Origin: Bernardetia sp963719525 | GTDB lineage: Bacteria; Bacteroidota; Bacteroidia; Cytophagales; Bernardetiaceae | Direction: 5' to 3' | Assembly: GCA_963719525.1 (NCBI GenBank) | Contig: CAVRCG010000003.1 | Coordinates: 168,046 to 232,045 of the forward strand | DNA: 64,000 nt | Shown here: piece by piece, positions 1 to 10,053 of the stretch | How positions within the stretch are numbered: position 1 is the stretch's first letter | Layout of the letters: each line of letters starts with the position of its first letter | Translations under genes and position numbers: made by a program | Notes under the pieces: model-generated | The model's input: only the letters and a program-made list of their open reading frames with translations | Databases searched by the model: none | Told to the model about the DNA's origin: nothing

Positions 1-700
1 TTGCCCCAAAAATATAGTTCTCACAAAGACATTCTTCAAAATCTCCCCATTTTATCGTTTCCTTCTCAAAAACTAAACTATCAGAAGTAGAATAATTTTC
101 TTGACTTAGATTTTTATGCCATTCAACAGTCGTCCCGATAGCAGGACGAAAATTCAAAATATCCATATCTCCATCATTATCCAAATCCAAAATCGCAGGA
201 ATATCTGTAACATCAATACTTAGATTTAATGGATTTCCTGAAATTCCTGTACTAAAAAGCAAATCTTTAGCAATTTTGAAACTCAAATTTCCAGTTTCGT
301 TTCTTGTGTTTTGATAGACAATTACGCCAAAAGTAGTAGAAGCAAAAATATCTTTTTGTCCGTCGTTGTTGTAATCACGAAACAAAACCCAGTTTCTAAA
401 TTTTGGAAAAAGCTGTGTATATTCTGGCGCAAAACTCCAATAACTATTATTTTGATTGTCCTTTTTTTGAAGAAAAATAAGGATTTGATTTGTCGTTCTA
501 TCAAAAATAAAAAGGTCTTCTAGCTCGTCATTATCTACTTTTATTTTGGAAAATTGTGGAGAATTAAATCCACCTGTTAAAGTTAGTTTTTGACCGTCTT
601 TTATGATTTCTATATTCGTATCAAAACTAATTGGAAATGTTTGTGCGGATATAAAATAAGGACAGAATAAGAAGAATAGTAAAAAGAATAAGGTTTTCAT
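1..700 (-). CDS. FG-GAP/VCBS repeat protein, C-terminus outside window
   Basis: An open frame runs without a stop from an ATG at 698-700 to the window edge, giving about 233 residues of a longer protein. The N-terminus is a signal peptide (MKTLFFLLFFLFC then a polar ISAQ cleavage region). Two Asp-rich calcium-binding FG-GAP/VCBS-type motifs are visible: DYNNDGQKDIF near residue 113 and DLDNDGDMDIL near residue 178. Such proteins are exported beta-propeller proteins; the role here is unknown. The next gene on the same strand begins 1.3 kb upstream, so it may have its own promoter. Sure of the reading frame and family type, not of function. Confidence 0.8.
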   Translation of the reverse strand, partial: MKTLFFLLFFLFCPYFISAQTFPISFDTNIEIIKDGQKLTLTGGFNSPQFSKIKVDNDELEDLFIFDRTTNQILIFLQKKDNQNNSYWSFAPEYTQLFPKFRNWVLFRDYNNDGQKDIFASTTFGVIVYQNTRNETGNLSFKIAKDLLFSTGISGNPLNLSIDVTDIPAILDLDNDGDMDILNFRPAIGTTVEWHKNLSQENYSTSDSLVFEKETIKWGDFEECLCENYIFGA

Positions 701-942
701 AATTGACTGTTTTTTATTAATTGTAGGGAACTTTTAAGTCAGCGAAGCTAAAATGGCTTGCCTTTTCCTAAATATGTTGGAATTTCTAAAATATCTTATC
801 CAAAAAAATAGGACTTCTACAAAATATTGTTTTTGTAAAAGTCCTGATTGATTGAAAATGTTTTGTGATTAAATAAATAGTAGGGCAGGAAAAGGCGTGC
901 CTTTTTTCTACACAATACAATTAATTTTTGGACAAATAATAT

Positions 943-2016
943 TTATTTCCATTTTACTTCATCAAAAATAATAACAGCTTTTTCTTGATTTTCGCCTAAC
1001 TTTGAAAGGCTTAATTTGTCTTCTTTAAATTCGCCCCATTCTTTTAATGTTTGCGCCATTTCTACATCTGTACGAACAGGATATTCCATTTCTTCTCTCA
1101 CATAAACTTCTTGTGCTTCTTTGCTCGTCAAAAATTCAATCAATTTAATTGCATTTTCTTTGTTGGGAGAATATTTGGTTACGGCTGCGCCACTTACGTT
1201 TATGTGCGTTCCTCTATCGTCTTGATTTGGGAAAATAACACCTACTTTTTGTGCTGCTTTTACATTTTCTTCGTCTGTATCGTTTAGCATTTGAGCCAAA
1301 TAATAGGTATTTGTTACGGCTAAAGTTCCCTCTCCTGCTGCAATTCCTTTGATTTGGTCACGGTCGCCTCCTTTTGGTTGTCTTGCCATATTTGATACAA
1401 CTCCTGTTGCCCATTTTCTTGCGCTTTCTTCATCAGAATTTGCAATAATAGAAGCCATCAGCGATTGATTATAAACATTTTCAGACGAGCGAATCAATAA
1501 TTTTCCTTTTCCATTTGCATCAGCAAGACTTTCATAAGTTGCAAAGTTTTCAGGTTTTACTTTTTCTTTGTCATAGACGATTACTCTAGCACGTTTCGTA
1601 ATTCCGAACCATTGATTGTTTGCATCTCTCAAATGTTCAGGAATATTTGTAAACAAAATATCTGATTCAATGGCTTGTAAAAGTCCTTTTGATTTTGCTC
1701 TGTACAAACGACCAGCATCAACAGTAATCAAAACATCGGCAGGAGAATTTTGTCCTTCCATTTCCAATTTATTGATAAGCTCGTCAGCCGAAGCCTTCAC
1801 TACATTTACTTTTATGCCTGTTTGCTTTTCAAATTCAGCGAAAAGATTTTTATCCGATTCGTAATGACGGTGCGAGTAAACATTTACTTCTTTCGAATTT
1901 TCTACAACAGCAGCAGAGTCAAAGGTCGTTTCTGTATTTTCTTTTTTGTTGTCGTTACAAGCAAAAAATGAAATAGATATGAAAAATGAAATAATGCTAA
2001 CAAAAATACGGTTCAT
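943..2016 (-). CDS. ABC transporter iron-type substrate-binding lipoprotein (FutA/FbpA-like)
   Basis: A 357-residue extracellular solute-binding protein family 1 member. It has a lipoprotein signal (hydrophobic stretch then SFFAC, Cys20 the acylation site), so it should be tethered to a membrane. The segments VNVYSHRHYESDKNLFAEFE and GVIFPNQDDRGTHINVSG fit the Fe(3+)-binding FutA/FbpA/IdiA branch, in which tyrosines hold ferric iron; the NTYYLAQ segment near residue 239 is the usual Tyr-Tyr site. No permease or ATPase gene is beside it in this window, so the transporter must be encoded elsewhere. Substrate is inferred from family; confidence in solute-binding function is high. Confidence 0.85.
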   Translation of the reverse strand: MNRIFVSIISFFISISFFACNDNKKENTETTFDSAAVVENSKEVNVYSHRHYESDKNLFAEFEKQTGIKVNVVKASADELINKLEMEGQNSPADVLITVDAGRLYRAKSKGLLQAIESDILFTNIPEHLRDANNQWFGITKRARVIVYDKEKVKPENFATYESLADANGKGKLLIRSSENVYNQSLMASIIANSDEESARKWATGVVSNMARQPKGGDRDQIKGIAAGEGTLAVTNTYYLAQMLNDTDEENVKAAQKVGVIFPNQDDRGTHINVSGAAVTKYSPNKENAIKLIEFLTSKEAQEVYVREEMEYPVRTDVEMAQTLKEWGEFKEDKLSLSKLGENQEKAVIIFDEVKWK

Positions 2017-2204
2017 AATTTTTTAATTGAAGGTCTTATTTAGAATGATTTTAAAGACCAAAGGTAATAAATCAAGTTGGATTTGTTCTACTTAGAAATA
2101 ATTTTTAAAACAAATTAGAAAATGGCTAAAAAAACAATCGTTTTGATAATTCTGTTGAGCAAGTATAAAATTCAAAAGAATAGAAAAACAACTAAACTAA
2201 AATT

Positions 2205-3339
2205 ATGCAAGACAAAACTATTGACCAGAAGCCAAAGCGAATCAGATTTTACTTTGATGAAGACTTAAATCCGTTAGATGTCAAGATTAGGTCTGATATT
2301 TCTTCTATTGTCAGGACAGGAAAAAATATTTGGGTTGCCTTTGATGAGAGTTTGGGTTTGGAGAGATTGGAGTTGGTAAAATTCGGAGATAGTGAAGAGA
2401 GTTATAGAAAGCATGCTCATTTTCCATTAGAAGATTTTATAGATTTGAAAGATGATAGTGAAGTAGATATTGAAGGTTTGGCGTATGATAATTATTATTT
2501 GTGGCTGACAGGTTCACAGAGCAAAAAGCGAAATGATGTAGATAAAGAAGATGATTTGGAAGAACAAATAGAGGAATTAGCAGAACTAAAGTACGATTAT
2601 AATCGATATACATTAGCCAGAATTCCTTGCGTTCCGAACAAAGAAACAGGAGAATGGGAACTTCATAAAGAAATTAAGCATCCAGAAAATGAAGAGATTA
2701 TGCTTAGAGCAGCCAAACTAAAAGGAGGAAAAAAACATACACAGCTTTCCAAAAAGTTAGGAAAAGATAAGCATTTCAAAGAATTTATGGATTTGCCATG
2801 TAAAGAAAACGGTTTTGACATTGAAGGAATGGCAGTTAATGGAGAACGTATTTTTTTAGGAATGCGAGGTCACTGTTTTGAGAGGTTGGGCAACAGTTGT
2901 CGAAATTGCTGTGAAAGAAACTAAGAAAGGAAAACTAAAGCTCAAGAAAATAGGACAAGAAGTTGATGGAAAAAAAATGAAATACCGTAAACATTTTCTT
3001 GACATTAAAGGAATGGGAATACGAGAACTTTGTCTGCAAACCGATGATTTGCTTATTTTGGGAGGTCCTACAATGGATTTGGACGGAACGATTTCTTTAT
3101 ACAGAATAAAAAATGGTCTTGAAGATGCAGACCATTCTATTAATCCAGAAGTAGAACGCCTTTTTGATGTAGCAAAAGGAAGTGAAATAGAAAAGGGAAA
3201 AGACAAAGCTGAAGGAATTACACCTATGGAAAATGGTGATTTATTGATTGTCTATGATGCACCAGTAGATGATCGTTTGATTGGAGAATCGGACATTGAA
3301 ATGGACATTTTTTCGTATGCTGATTATAAAAACGAATAA
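2205..3339 (+). pseudogene. DUF3616 domain protein, split by one-base insertion
   Basis: Two adjacent frames (2205-2924 and the frame ending at 3339) make a single DUF3616 protein of 377 residues if one base is removed near 2872 (GGTCACTGTTTTG read as GGTCCTGTTTTG, giving GMRGPVLRGWATVVE across the join). The N-terminal half has RSDISSIVRTGKNIWVAFDE and the C-terminal half the propeller-like DLLILGGPTMDLDGTISLY. DUF3616 proteins are predicted beta-propellers of unknown function. No signal peptide is seen. The break is either a sequencing error or a very recent mutation, since both halves are otherwise free of stops. Confidence 0.75.
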
Positions 3340-3888
3340 TTGCTTTTACTTTATTCTGACTTTAATTTTTTCAAAGTGAAAAAACGACCTGTTCATTTTG
3401 AAAAAAAATTGATTTACTGAAACGTTCTTCAAAAACTAAAATGTACGTTTAAAGCTCTTGAAAGCACTTTTTTGATTATTACAAGTTATTTCTACTTATC
3501 TTTTGGCATTGGCAAGCCTATTGAAATATATATATCAAATAAATGGTTCTCAAAGTAACTGATTTGTGAAACTTAAATAAGTCAAACAAAAATTTTTAGC
3601 AGTAACTTTATTTTTTAAGAATCATTTATAGAAAAGTCAATATTGAGCAGTATGTGAATTGTCAATTAGCAATGATTATTTTTAGCAATTCCCTATTTTT
3701 TAACTGTTTGGTTATACTTTAAAGAAACAAGAAAAATCCCTTTTCATTTTTTGAAAAAAGGGATTTTTTGTTGCCTTTTATTTTGTAATAATAGTTAACC
3801 AATCTTTTTAATCTGCTGTTCAGAATCAGAATCTATCTTTTGTGTTCTACTAAAAATCTAAAAATAAATTAAAATCCAAATTTACGTT
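3340..3888. other. Intergenic region between convergent genes
   Basis: About 550 bp with no supportable gene. It lies between the DUF3616 gene and the minus-strand toxin-antitoxin-like pair. The only clear element is the hairpin terminator at 3731-3769. Confidence 0.6.
3731..3769. terminator. Bidirectional hairpin terminator
   Basis: The arms AAAAATCCCTTTT and AAAAAGGGATTTTT face each other across a short loop, with A-run and T-run flanks, so it can stop transcription from both convergent sides. Confidence 0.7.
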
Positions 3889-4302
3889 TCAAATAAGGCT
3901 CAATCGTTTTGGTTGTCGAAAGTAACAAATGAATTTTTCGTAATACACTACTGCTCTATGAGGATTATGTATAAGAAAATCTATTACATTTTGTCTATTG
4001 AATACTCTAATTTCAGAACAATTAACATAGCTATCATATTCTAAAAAAGAGTGATTTTCTTTATCAATAATTACGTGCAAACTCTTCAAATAAGGAGTTG
4101 GAAATTTATTTTCATTTATTTCTATATTTATGGTAACGTAAGCCAATATATGTTCCTCTTCATTTTTCGAAACGATGAGAATATATTTTGGATAGTTTAA
4201 TTCAAAATCTTCTATTTCAATCAAAATAGCCTTACCAATATCAATATTTCGTTCGGCAAAATTATGTCTTAAATCATCAGGGAACAAATCGCCTAAACTC
4301 AT
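3889..4302 (-). CDS. Small protein paired with Panacea antitoxin, candidate toxin
   Basis: A 137-residue protein whose ATG overlaps the stop of the Panacea gene by four bases (4299-4302), so the two are almost surely translationally coupled. The sequence is beta-strand rich with an SH3/PemK-like feel (KAILIEIEDFELNYPKYILI, then HILAYVTINIEIN), but I do not recognise a named family. Position behind a Panacea-domain antitoxin suggests the toxin of the pair, since that domain is known to neutralise many unrelated toxins. No signal peptide or membrane segment. The toxin role is inference from gene order only. Confidence 0.6.
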   Translation of the reverse strand: MSLGDLFPDDLRHNFAERNIDIGKAILIEIEDFELNYPKYILIVSKNEEEHILAYVTINIEINENKFPTPYLKSLHVIIDKENHSFLEYDSYVNCSEIRVFNRQNVIDFLIHNPHRAVVYYEKFICYFRQPKRLSLI

Positions 4303-4811
4303 CTCAATTCAATACTTTCGTTCGTAATTTGTTGATTTATATAACTCAAAAGAATAGAATTTGCTCCTGCTGCTTTTGCCATATCCAAATATCCAATAAC
4401 CCAATTTGCTTTGTTATAAGCAGAGTCGTGAGATTTTTCTGTAAGTTCTTTGAAAGATAAATTTTTATTCTCTTCAATAGATTCTATCAAACATTCAATA
4501 TCCGATTCAGATAAATAATCCAGATTAGCTTCTTTTAACGATTTTACAAAATGTCGGTTGTATTTTGCTACTATTTCTTCCCAGCCCTCCATATTTTCAT
4601 CTACAATATTTTTCACAAAAGAAGGAACAGTTGCATATTGCATTTTAAGATAGGTATCGCCAAAAATAGGACGACCAAAGTTTAATAAATGCTTTTGGTC
4701 TGCAAAATAAAGTATTTTATAGACTTTGTGAGCATCTGCTTTTTCTAACTTTTCTACTACAAACAAAAGACTATTTGCTGCCTTTTCTCTGTTTAAATTA
4801 AACTCTTTCAT
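4299..4811 (-). CDS. Panacea-domain (DUF4065/SocA-like) antitoxin
   Basis: A 170-residue protein with the DUF4065/Panacea signature: KAANSLLFVVEKLEKADAHK, then KILYFADQKHLLNFGRPIFG and DTYLKMQYATVPSFV. This domain is shared by phage GepA-like proteins, proteolysis adaptors such as SocA, and a broad group of antitoxins. It is the first gene of a two-gene unit with the 137-residue protein that follows by a four-base overlap, the antitoxin-first order usual for type II systems. Family assignment is strong; the antitoxin role follows from family plus arrangement. Confidence 0.8.
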   Translation of the reverse strand: MKEFNLNREKAANSLLFVVEKLEKADAHKVYKILYFADQKHLLNFGRPIFGDTYLKMQYATVPSFVKNIVDENMEGWEEIVAKYNRHFVKSLKEANLDYLSESDIECLIESIEENKNLSFKELTEKSHDSAYNKANWVIGYLDMAKAAGANSILLSYINQQITNESIELR

Positions 4812-4908
4812 ACATATTCTTTTTTACTTTTAGGTTTCAAGTAGGTAATGTTATTTCAATTTGAAAAGTTTGTTTAGAATTTTATGACCCCTTATTTTTT
4901 ACTGATTT

Positions 4909-5918
4909 TTATTTCCCCTTTAATTTCTTAATCTGCTTTTCGAAATCGGAATTTATCTTTTGTGTTTTATTAAAAATATCGTACTCTTCTTTGGCTTTTT
5001 GGTGTGCTTCTGTTTTACTTATTGTTCCTTTATTCTCAATATTTCAAACTCATTAAAGGATAGAAACTTGTTTACACTTTTTGAAAACTCTAACATAGTA
5101 AATGTATTTCTGCGTTTGATAATATTTTCTATATAATCAAAATAAGAAGAAACTGTCCTTTCTAACTGCTTAATTTCTTTTTCTTTGAGATAATTTTTTG
5201 CAACTGTTACATCAGATTTTAGTATTCTTCCTTGAGGCGAATTTTTCCACGTCGAAAGTCCCATATTTTCAGTTTCATTATTTGCTTTCAAATAAATAAT
5301 TTCGGCTGCCGTATTTCCTGTAATGGCAAAATGAAATTTGTTTTGAATGGTAGCAAAAAACTGTTTTGTAGTTTCAGAATTACGGTCATAATCGGTACTA
5401 CATTCTTGAAAAATATCAGTTATTTGTAAATAAATTCGTCGCTCACTTGTTCGAATCGAACGAACTCGTTCTAATAATTCTTTAAAATAATCTTTTCCAA
5501 ACGTAGTTTTGCCTTGTTTCAAACGCTCATCATCAAGAATAAAACCTTTCAAAATATAATCTCTCAAAGATTGTGTTGCCCAAATCCGAAAATGTGTCGC
5601 CTGACGACTATTGACACGATAACCTACTGAAATAATTGCATCTAAATTGTAGTATTCAATATTTCTTGTAACCTCTCTTTCTCCTTCAGTTTGAACTTGT
5701 GCAATTTTTGCACAAGTTGCTTCCTTAATTAATTCATTATCTTGATAGATATTTTTCAAATGTTTGGTTACTACACTTCTATCCACACCAAAAAGATCAG
5801 CTATTTTTTGTTGAGTAAGCCAAACCGTTTCTCCTTCTACCAAAAACTCTAAATTAATTTTTCCTTCTGGAGTTGTATAAAATAGAAAATTTTTATCTTT
5901 TGAGTCTGAATTATTCAT
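4909..5918 (-). pseudogene. RhuM family protein, C-terminus frameshifted
   Basis: The N-terminal 299 residues are a RhuM-type protein: a winged-helix start (ETVWLTQQKIADLFGVDRSV) followed by the conserved NLDAIISVGYRVNSRQATHFRIWA block. The frame stops early at 5019, but the missing tail (NKGTISKTEAHQKAKEEYDIF, ending at a TAA at 4909-4911) is present in another frame. Adding one base near 5037-5043 restores 336 residues, close to the family's usual length. RhuM was named in a Salmonella pathogenicity island, but most members sit in mobile or defence loci as DNA-binding proteins of unknown role. Neighbours here are Panacea and SUKH genes. Confidence 0.8.
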
Positions 5919-5996
5919 AACTTTGTTTTTGATTGAAACTAGATTATATATGACTAAAAATAGCTAATTAAATTAGAGAAAGCTAATTTTTGTTTA

Positions 5997-6755
5997 TTAA
6001 TGAAAAGCATATCTGACTTTGAATTTTGTATTATTCATTGTAAGTCTATCTATTATTTCTTTCATTTCAATTATTTCATTTTTGTGAGTTAATAATATAA
6101 ATTTGATAGAATACATAGAATTGTCCCACGATTTATGAAACATTTCTTCACTTATTCCTCCAAAACTTGAAAGCTTAAATTCTGTTTCTTCAACAGTTAC
6201 ATCAGCAGAAGTAGTAAAACTTTTTGTACCTAATATTTCAAAATCTTTATCATAATGAGCAAAGAAACTATCTAAATCTATATTTTCATTAAAACTAATT
6301 TCTACGCCTATCTTTTTTTCTGAATTGTCAGTATTCGTATTTTCTATATTTTCAAAATTGCTTGTAAGTCTTTCTATATATTTGTAGAATGTTTTATCAG
6401 TCTTTTTCAATTCGTTAGTATGAATATAATATTTGTATATAAAGTCTTCTTCGTCATTGGATTTTAGAAGCATCATATCTTCGCCCTCACGACCAAACAT
6501 AAACATATTATTTGGAACAGTAGAATATTCGGAAATTATAAAGTCATTTTTATCTTGATTCAAATCCCATGATAAATCTTGAAGAACACCTATTTTTTCT
6601 AAAAAATATTTATAGTAAAATGGAAAACCGTTAGAAAGTTCGTTTTCTAAATCTCTAATTTCATTTTTTGTACAAGGAAATCTAAAAATTTTATTGCTAT
6701 TATTTATTTTATGCGATAAATCATTAATTAGAGTTATATAGCTTTCTTTTTTCAT
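5997..6755 (-). CDS. SMI1/KNR4 (SUKH) family protein
   Basis: A 252-residue protein. The first half has the SUKH core (KNEIRDLENELSNGFPFYYK, then FLEKIGV); the second half, from about residue 150, has no family I know. SUKH proteins commonly act as immunity proteins against secreted nuclease or deaminase toxins and also occur as orphan immunity genes. No polymorphic toxin is visible beside it in this window, so it may be an orphan. It is the most upstream gene of the minus-strand run that includes RhuM and Panacea. Confidence 0.65.
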   Translation of the reverse strand: MKKESYITLINDLSHKINNSNKIFRFPCTKNEIRDLENELSNGFPFYYKYFLEKIGVLQDLSWDLNQDKNDFIISEYSTVPNNMFMFGREGEDMMLLKSNDEEDFIYKYYIHTNELKKTDKTFYKYIERLTSNFENIENTNTDNSEKKIGVEISFNENIDLDSFFAHYDKDFEILGTKSFTTSADVTVEETEFKLSSFGGISEEMFHKSWDNSMYSIKFILLTHKNEIIEMKEIIDRLTMNNTKFKVRYAFH

Positions 6756-6810
6756 AATTTAGTTTATAGTTCCACGAAATTTAATAAGGTAAATGAATAA
6801 AGTTAATCAA

Positions 6811-6846
6811 AAAACCACCTAAAAAAACTAATTTTTTAGGTGGTTT
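6811..6846 (-). terminator. Terminator of nrdA
   Basis: A stem built from AACCACCTAAAAAA and its complement TTTTTTAGGTGGTTT, ending in a T-run on the minus strand, about 47 bases after the nrdA stop codon. Confidence 0.85.
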
Positions 6847-6860
6847 CAAAATATAATCTA

Positions 6861-6888
6861 CCGTTGCTCGTGTTCTCACGAGCGACAA
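6861..6888. repeat. Dispersed hairpin repeat, GCTCGTG/CACGAGC family, copy 1
   Basis: The unit CCGTTGCTCGTG-n4-CACGAGCGACA contains a 7-bp inverted repeat. Close copies occur at 15098-15125, 40656-40681 (inverted) and 40752-40777, always between genes. Confidence 0.7.
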
Positions 6889-6892
6889 TTAT

Positions 6893-9415
6893 CTAGCTTC
6901 CACAAGTCAAACAATCTTCGTCGTCTAGTGAACAAGCTGCTCCTCCTAGTCCGTCTTTTAGTTGCTCTTCTTGTGCTTGTCCGTTTTGGCGTTTATGAAT
7001 TCTAGCTAAGGCTAAATTTGATTGTTCTTCCATATCCATATTATCTCCTGCTAATTCTAATATTTCCTCGTTACTTTGAGAAATTACCTTTTCGGCTTTT
7101 TCTTTGTGGTTTATACCAGTGCTTAAAGCATCTTTATCTACTGTAAACTTAATTGCATCAGCAGCAGCTTTTGTACGAAGGTAATACATTCCTGTCTTTA
7201 AGCCTCGTTTCCAAGCGTGGAAGTGCATAGAAGTCAGTTTTCCAAAAGTAGGATTTTGAATATGAACATTCAAACTCTGACTTTGACAAATATAAACTCC
7301 TCTATCAGCCGACATATCAATAATGGTACGCTGACTAATTTCCCAAACCGTCTTGTAAATTTCTTTTAATTCTTGAGGAATACGCTTGATATTTTGAACC
7401 GAACCGTTTGCCGAAATAAGCTCGTTTTTCATTTGGTCGTCCCACATATCAATTTCTATCAAATCCTTCAAAAGATGTTTGTTTACCACAACAAATTCTC
7501 CTGATAAAACTCTACGAACATAAATATTAGACGTATAAGGCTCAAAACATTCGTTATTTCCCAAAATCTGCGAAGTCGAAGCTGTTGGCATTGGTGCAAG
7601 TAAAAGCGAATTTCTAGCTCCATGTTTTACTACTTCGCCACGTAATTCTTCCCAATTCCAACGCCCAGAATGATAATCTTCATCTACATTCCACAAATCA
7701 AACTGAAACTGTCCCTTTGATAATGGCGAACCTTCAAAACTTTCATATGCACCTTCTGTGATCGCTAAATCTTTCGAAGCCGTCATGGCAGCAAAATACA
7801 TCGTTTCGAAAACTTCTTTATTGAGTGTTGCAGCTTCTTCTGATTCAAAAGGCATTCTAAGAAGAATAAAGGCATCAGCCAAACCCTGTACACCCAGTCC
7901 AATTGGACGATGACGCATATTTGAGTTACGAGCTTCTTCAATAGGATAATAATTTCTATCAATAATTCTGTTTAGATTCACAGTTGCTTGATAGGTAACA
8001 TCGTAAAGCATTTCATGATTAAACTCTAACTTGCCTTCTTCATTTTCTAAAACAAATTTTGGAAGTGCAATAGAAGCCAAATTACAAACTGCTACCTCGT
8101 CTGGCGCAGTATATTCCATTATTTCAGTACAAAGATTCGATGATTTTATTGTACCCAAATTTTGTTGATTCGATTTATTATTTGCGTGGTCTTTATAAAG
8201 CATGTAGGGAGTTCCCGTTTCAATTTGTGCTTCCAAGATAGCAAACCAAAGCTCTTGCGCTCTAATTGTCTTTCTTGCTTTTCCTTCTGCTTCGTATCTC
8301 AAATACAGTTCTTCGTGTTCTTTTCCATGACAATCTGACAAACCTCTAGCTTCATTTGGACAAAATAATGACCATTCGCCATCGTCTTGAACACGTTTCA
8401 TAAATAAATCTGAAATCCATAAAGCATAAAACAAATCTCTTGCTCGTGCTTCTTCTTTACCGTGATTTTTCTTCAAATCCAAAAACTCAAAAACATCTGC
8501 ATGCCAAGGTTCTAAATAAACGGCAAAAGCTCCTTTTCGTTTGTTTCCTCCTTGATCAATATATCTTGCAGTATCATTAAATACCTTTAACATTGGCACA
8601 ATTCCGTTTGAATAGCCATTTGTACCACGAATATACGAACCTGTTGCACGTACATTATGCACACTTACACCAATTCCACCAGCCGATTGAGAAATTTTTG
8701 CACATTGTTTTAATGTATCATAAATTCCATCAACACTATCGTCTTGCACTTCCAATAAAAAGCAAGAAGACATTTGAGGTTTTGGAGTTCCCGAATTAAA
8801 AAGTGTCGGAGTGGCATGAGTAAACCATCTTTCAGACATCAAATGATAGGTTTTGATAGCCGAATCAATATCAGCACCGTGAATACCAACCGAAACACGC
8901 ATAATCATTTGTTGAGGACGCTCTGTAACCTTTCCATCAAGGCGCAAAAGATAAGAACGCTCCAATGTCTTGAAACCAAAATAATCATATTCGTAATCTC
9001 TACCATAATCAACGGCTTGATTGAGAACGTGAGCATACTTTCGAACTACCTGTACTACTTCGTCAGAAATAAGACCTGCTGGTTCGTTTGTCTTCGGATT
9101 TACATAATTGTAAAGTTCTTCAATCGTTTCAGAAAATGCATCTTTTGTTTCTTTATGAAGATTCGAAATAGCAATTCTTGAAGCCAAAATCGCATAATCT
9201 GGATGAACAGTTGCCATCGTTGCTGCTGTTTCGGCTGCTAATTCGTCTAGTTCGATGGTTGTTACATTGTCATAAAGTCCTGCCAAAACTTTATAGGTAA
9301 TTTCGTTAGGTTTGATATAACGAGTGTCCAAATTATCACAAAGTCTTTCTATTCTGGCTGTGATTTTTTGCATTATCACTTCTTCTTTCCTGCCGTCTCG
9401 CTTGATTACGTACAT
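6893..9415 (-). CDS. nrdA: Ribonucleoside-diphosphate reductase, alpha subunit (class I)
   Basis: An 840-residue catalytic subunit that makes deoxynucleotides from ribonucleoside diphosphates. The N-terminal ATP-cone (MYVIKRDGRKEEVIMQKITA) gives allosteric control. The active-site cysteine of the first half lies in QMSSCFLLEV, the radical-site block is NLCTEIMEYT (Asn-x-Cys-x-Glu), and the swivelling redox pair is the C-terminal DCLTCGS. Length is typical of class Ia. The beta subunit nrdB is not adjacent in this window. A Bacteroidota-type -7 box lies about 110 bases upstream, and a clear terminator follows the gene. No cobalamin riboswitch or other leader structure was recognised. Confidence 0.95.
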   Translation of the reverse strand: MYVIKRDGRKEEVIMQKITARIERLCDNLDTRYIKPNEITYKVLAGLYDNVTTIELDELAAETAATMATVHPDYAILASRIAISNLHKETKDAFSETIEELYNYVNPKTNEPAGLISDEVVQVVRKYAHVLNQAVDYGRDYEYDYFGFKTLERSYLLRLDGKVTERPQQMIMRVSVGIHGADIDSAIKTYHLMSERWFTHATPTLFNSGTPKPQMSSCFLLEVQDDSVDGIYDTLKQCAKISQSAGGIGVSVHNVRATGSYIRGTNGYSNGIVPMLKVFNDTARYIDQGGNKRKGAFAVYLEPWHADVFEFLDLKKNHGKEEARARDLFYALWISDLFMKRVQDDGEWSLFCPNEARGLSDCHGKEHEELYLRYEAEGKARKTIRAQELWFAILEAQIETGTPYMLYKDHANNKSNQQNLGTIKSSNLCTEIMEYTAPDEVAVCNLASIALPKFVLENEEGKLEFNHEMLYDVTYQATVNLNRIIDRNYYPIEEARNSNMRHRPIGLGVQGLADAFILLRMPFESEEAATLNKEVFETMYFAAMTASKDLAITEGAYESFEGSPLSKGQFQFDLWNVDEDYHSGRWNWEELRGEVVKHGARNSLLLAPMPTASTSQILGNNECFEPYTSNIYVRRVLSGEFVVVNKHLLKDLIEIDMWDDQMKNELISANGSVQNIKRIPQELKEIYKTVWEISQRTIIDMSADRGVYICQSQSLNVHIQNPTFGKLTSMHFHAWKRGLKTGMYYLRTKAAADAIKFTVDKDALSTGINHKEKAEKVISQSNEEILELAGDNMDMEEQSNLALARIHKRQNGQAQEEQLKDGLGGAACSLDDEDCLTCGS

Positions 9416-9524
9416 ATATATTGAGTAGTTGAATAAATTAATGATTGATAGAGTACGTATTTTTTTCTAACTGATTCAAAAGCAGTTACAAATAAATATT
9501 AAAATACGTTATCAGATTTTGGAA

Positions 9525-9532
9525 CAAAAATA
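9525..9532 (-). promoter_or_regulatory. Candidate nrdA promoter -7 box
   Basis: Read on the minus strand this is TATTTTTG, a full match to the Bacteroidota TAnnTTTG element, about 110 bases before the nrdA ATG. A good TTTG -33 box is not visible, so support is partial. Confidence 0.4.
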
Positions 9533-9989
9533 AGCATCTTATTTCAGAACTGAATTATTTAAAAACAGTCTAAGATAAAGTTCTGCTTCGTAACAGTAAA
9601 GATTTACTTTTGTTGAGAAAGGATTTTGGGATAGTTCTTACAAATGGAACGCATGAAAAAGCCATTCTATTGAAAATTTGTTACCAAAAATATATTTCTG
9701 TTACAAAATTTAATTTACCATTTTTGATTTAGCTTTCAAAAAATCATTGAAAAATAATCATTGAAATTTGTTGATAAGTTGATTTGCAAGAGGTACAATT
9801 GTATTTTATGTTTACAAAAATATAATTTCACAAAGTATTTTTCTACAAAACGCAGTTAATAACAACAAATCTACCAATGTGATATTTAATTTTAAACATT
9901 TGTTTGTTAGTGAGTGCAAACAAATTCATTATTTTTTTAGACAGCCACGATATAATAACATAAAAATCAAAGTTTTTTTGTACTTTCGT

Positions 9990-10053
9990 GTAACTATTAT
10001 CGTCCAAAAGAGAGCAGGTAGTCAATCTGATTGATTGCCTGTTTTTCTTTTTT
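9990..10053 (+). ncRNA. Candidate short intergenic RNA
   Basis: A -7-like box TACTTTCG at 9981-9988 is followed by about 50 bases and then a 12-bp stem (10015-10026 with 10030-10041, two G-U pairs) running straight into a T-rich tail. No plus-strand gene precedes this terminator for several kb, so something short must be transcribed into it or it is decay of an older unit. I recognise no known RNA family. Confidence 0.35.

Noticed and set aside
8593..9181. Plus-strand open frames opposite nrdA
   Set aside because: They are antisense to a highly conserved gene, have no recognisable domain, and their composition follows the codon pattern of nrdA.
9416..9842. Cobalamin riboswitch upstream of nrdA
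   Set aside because: The class I enzyme does not need cobalamin and no B12-box or matching helices could be found.
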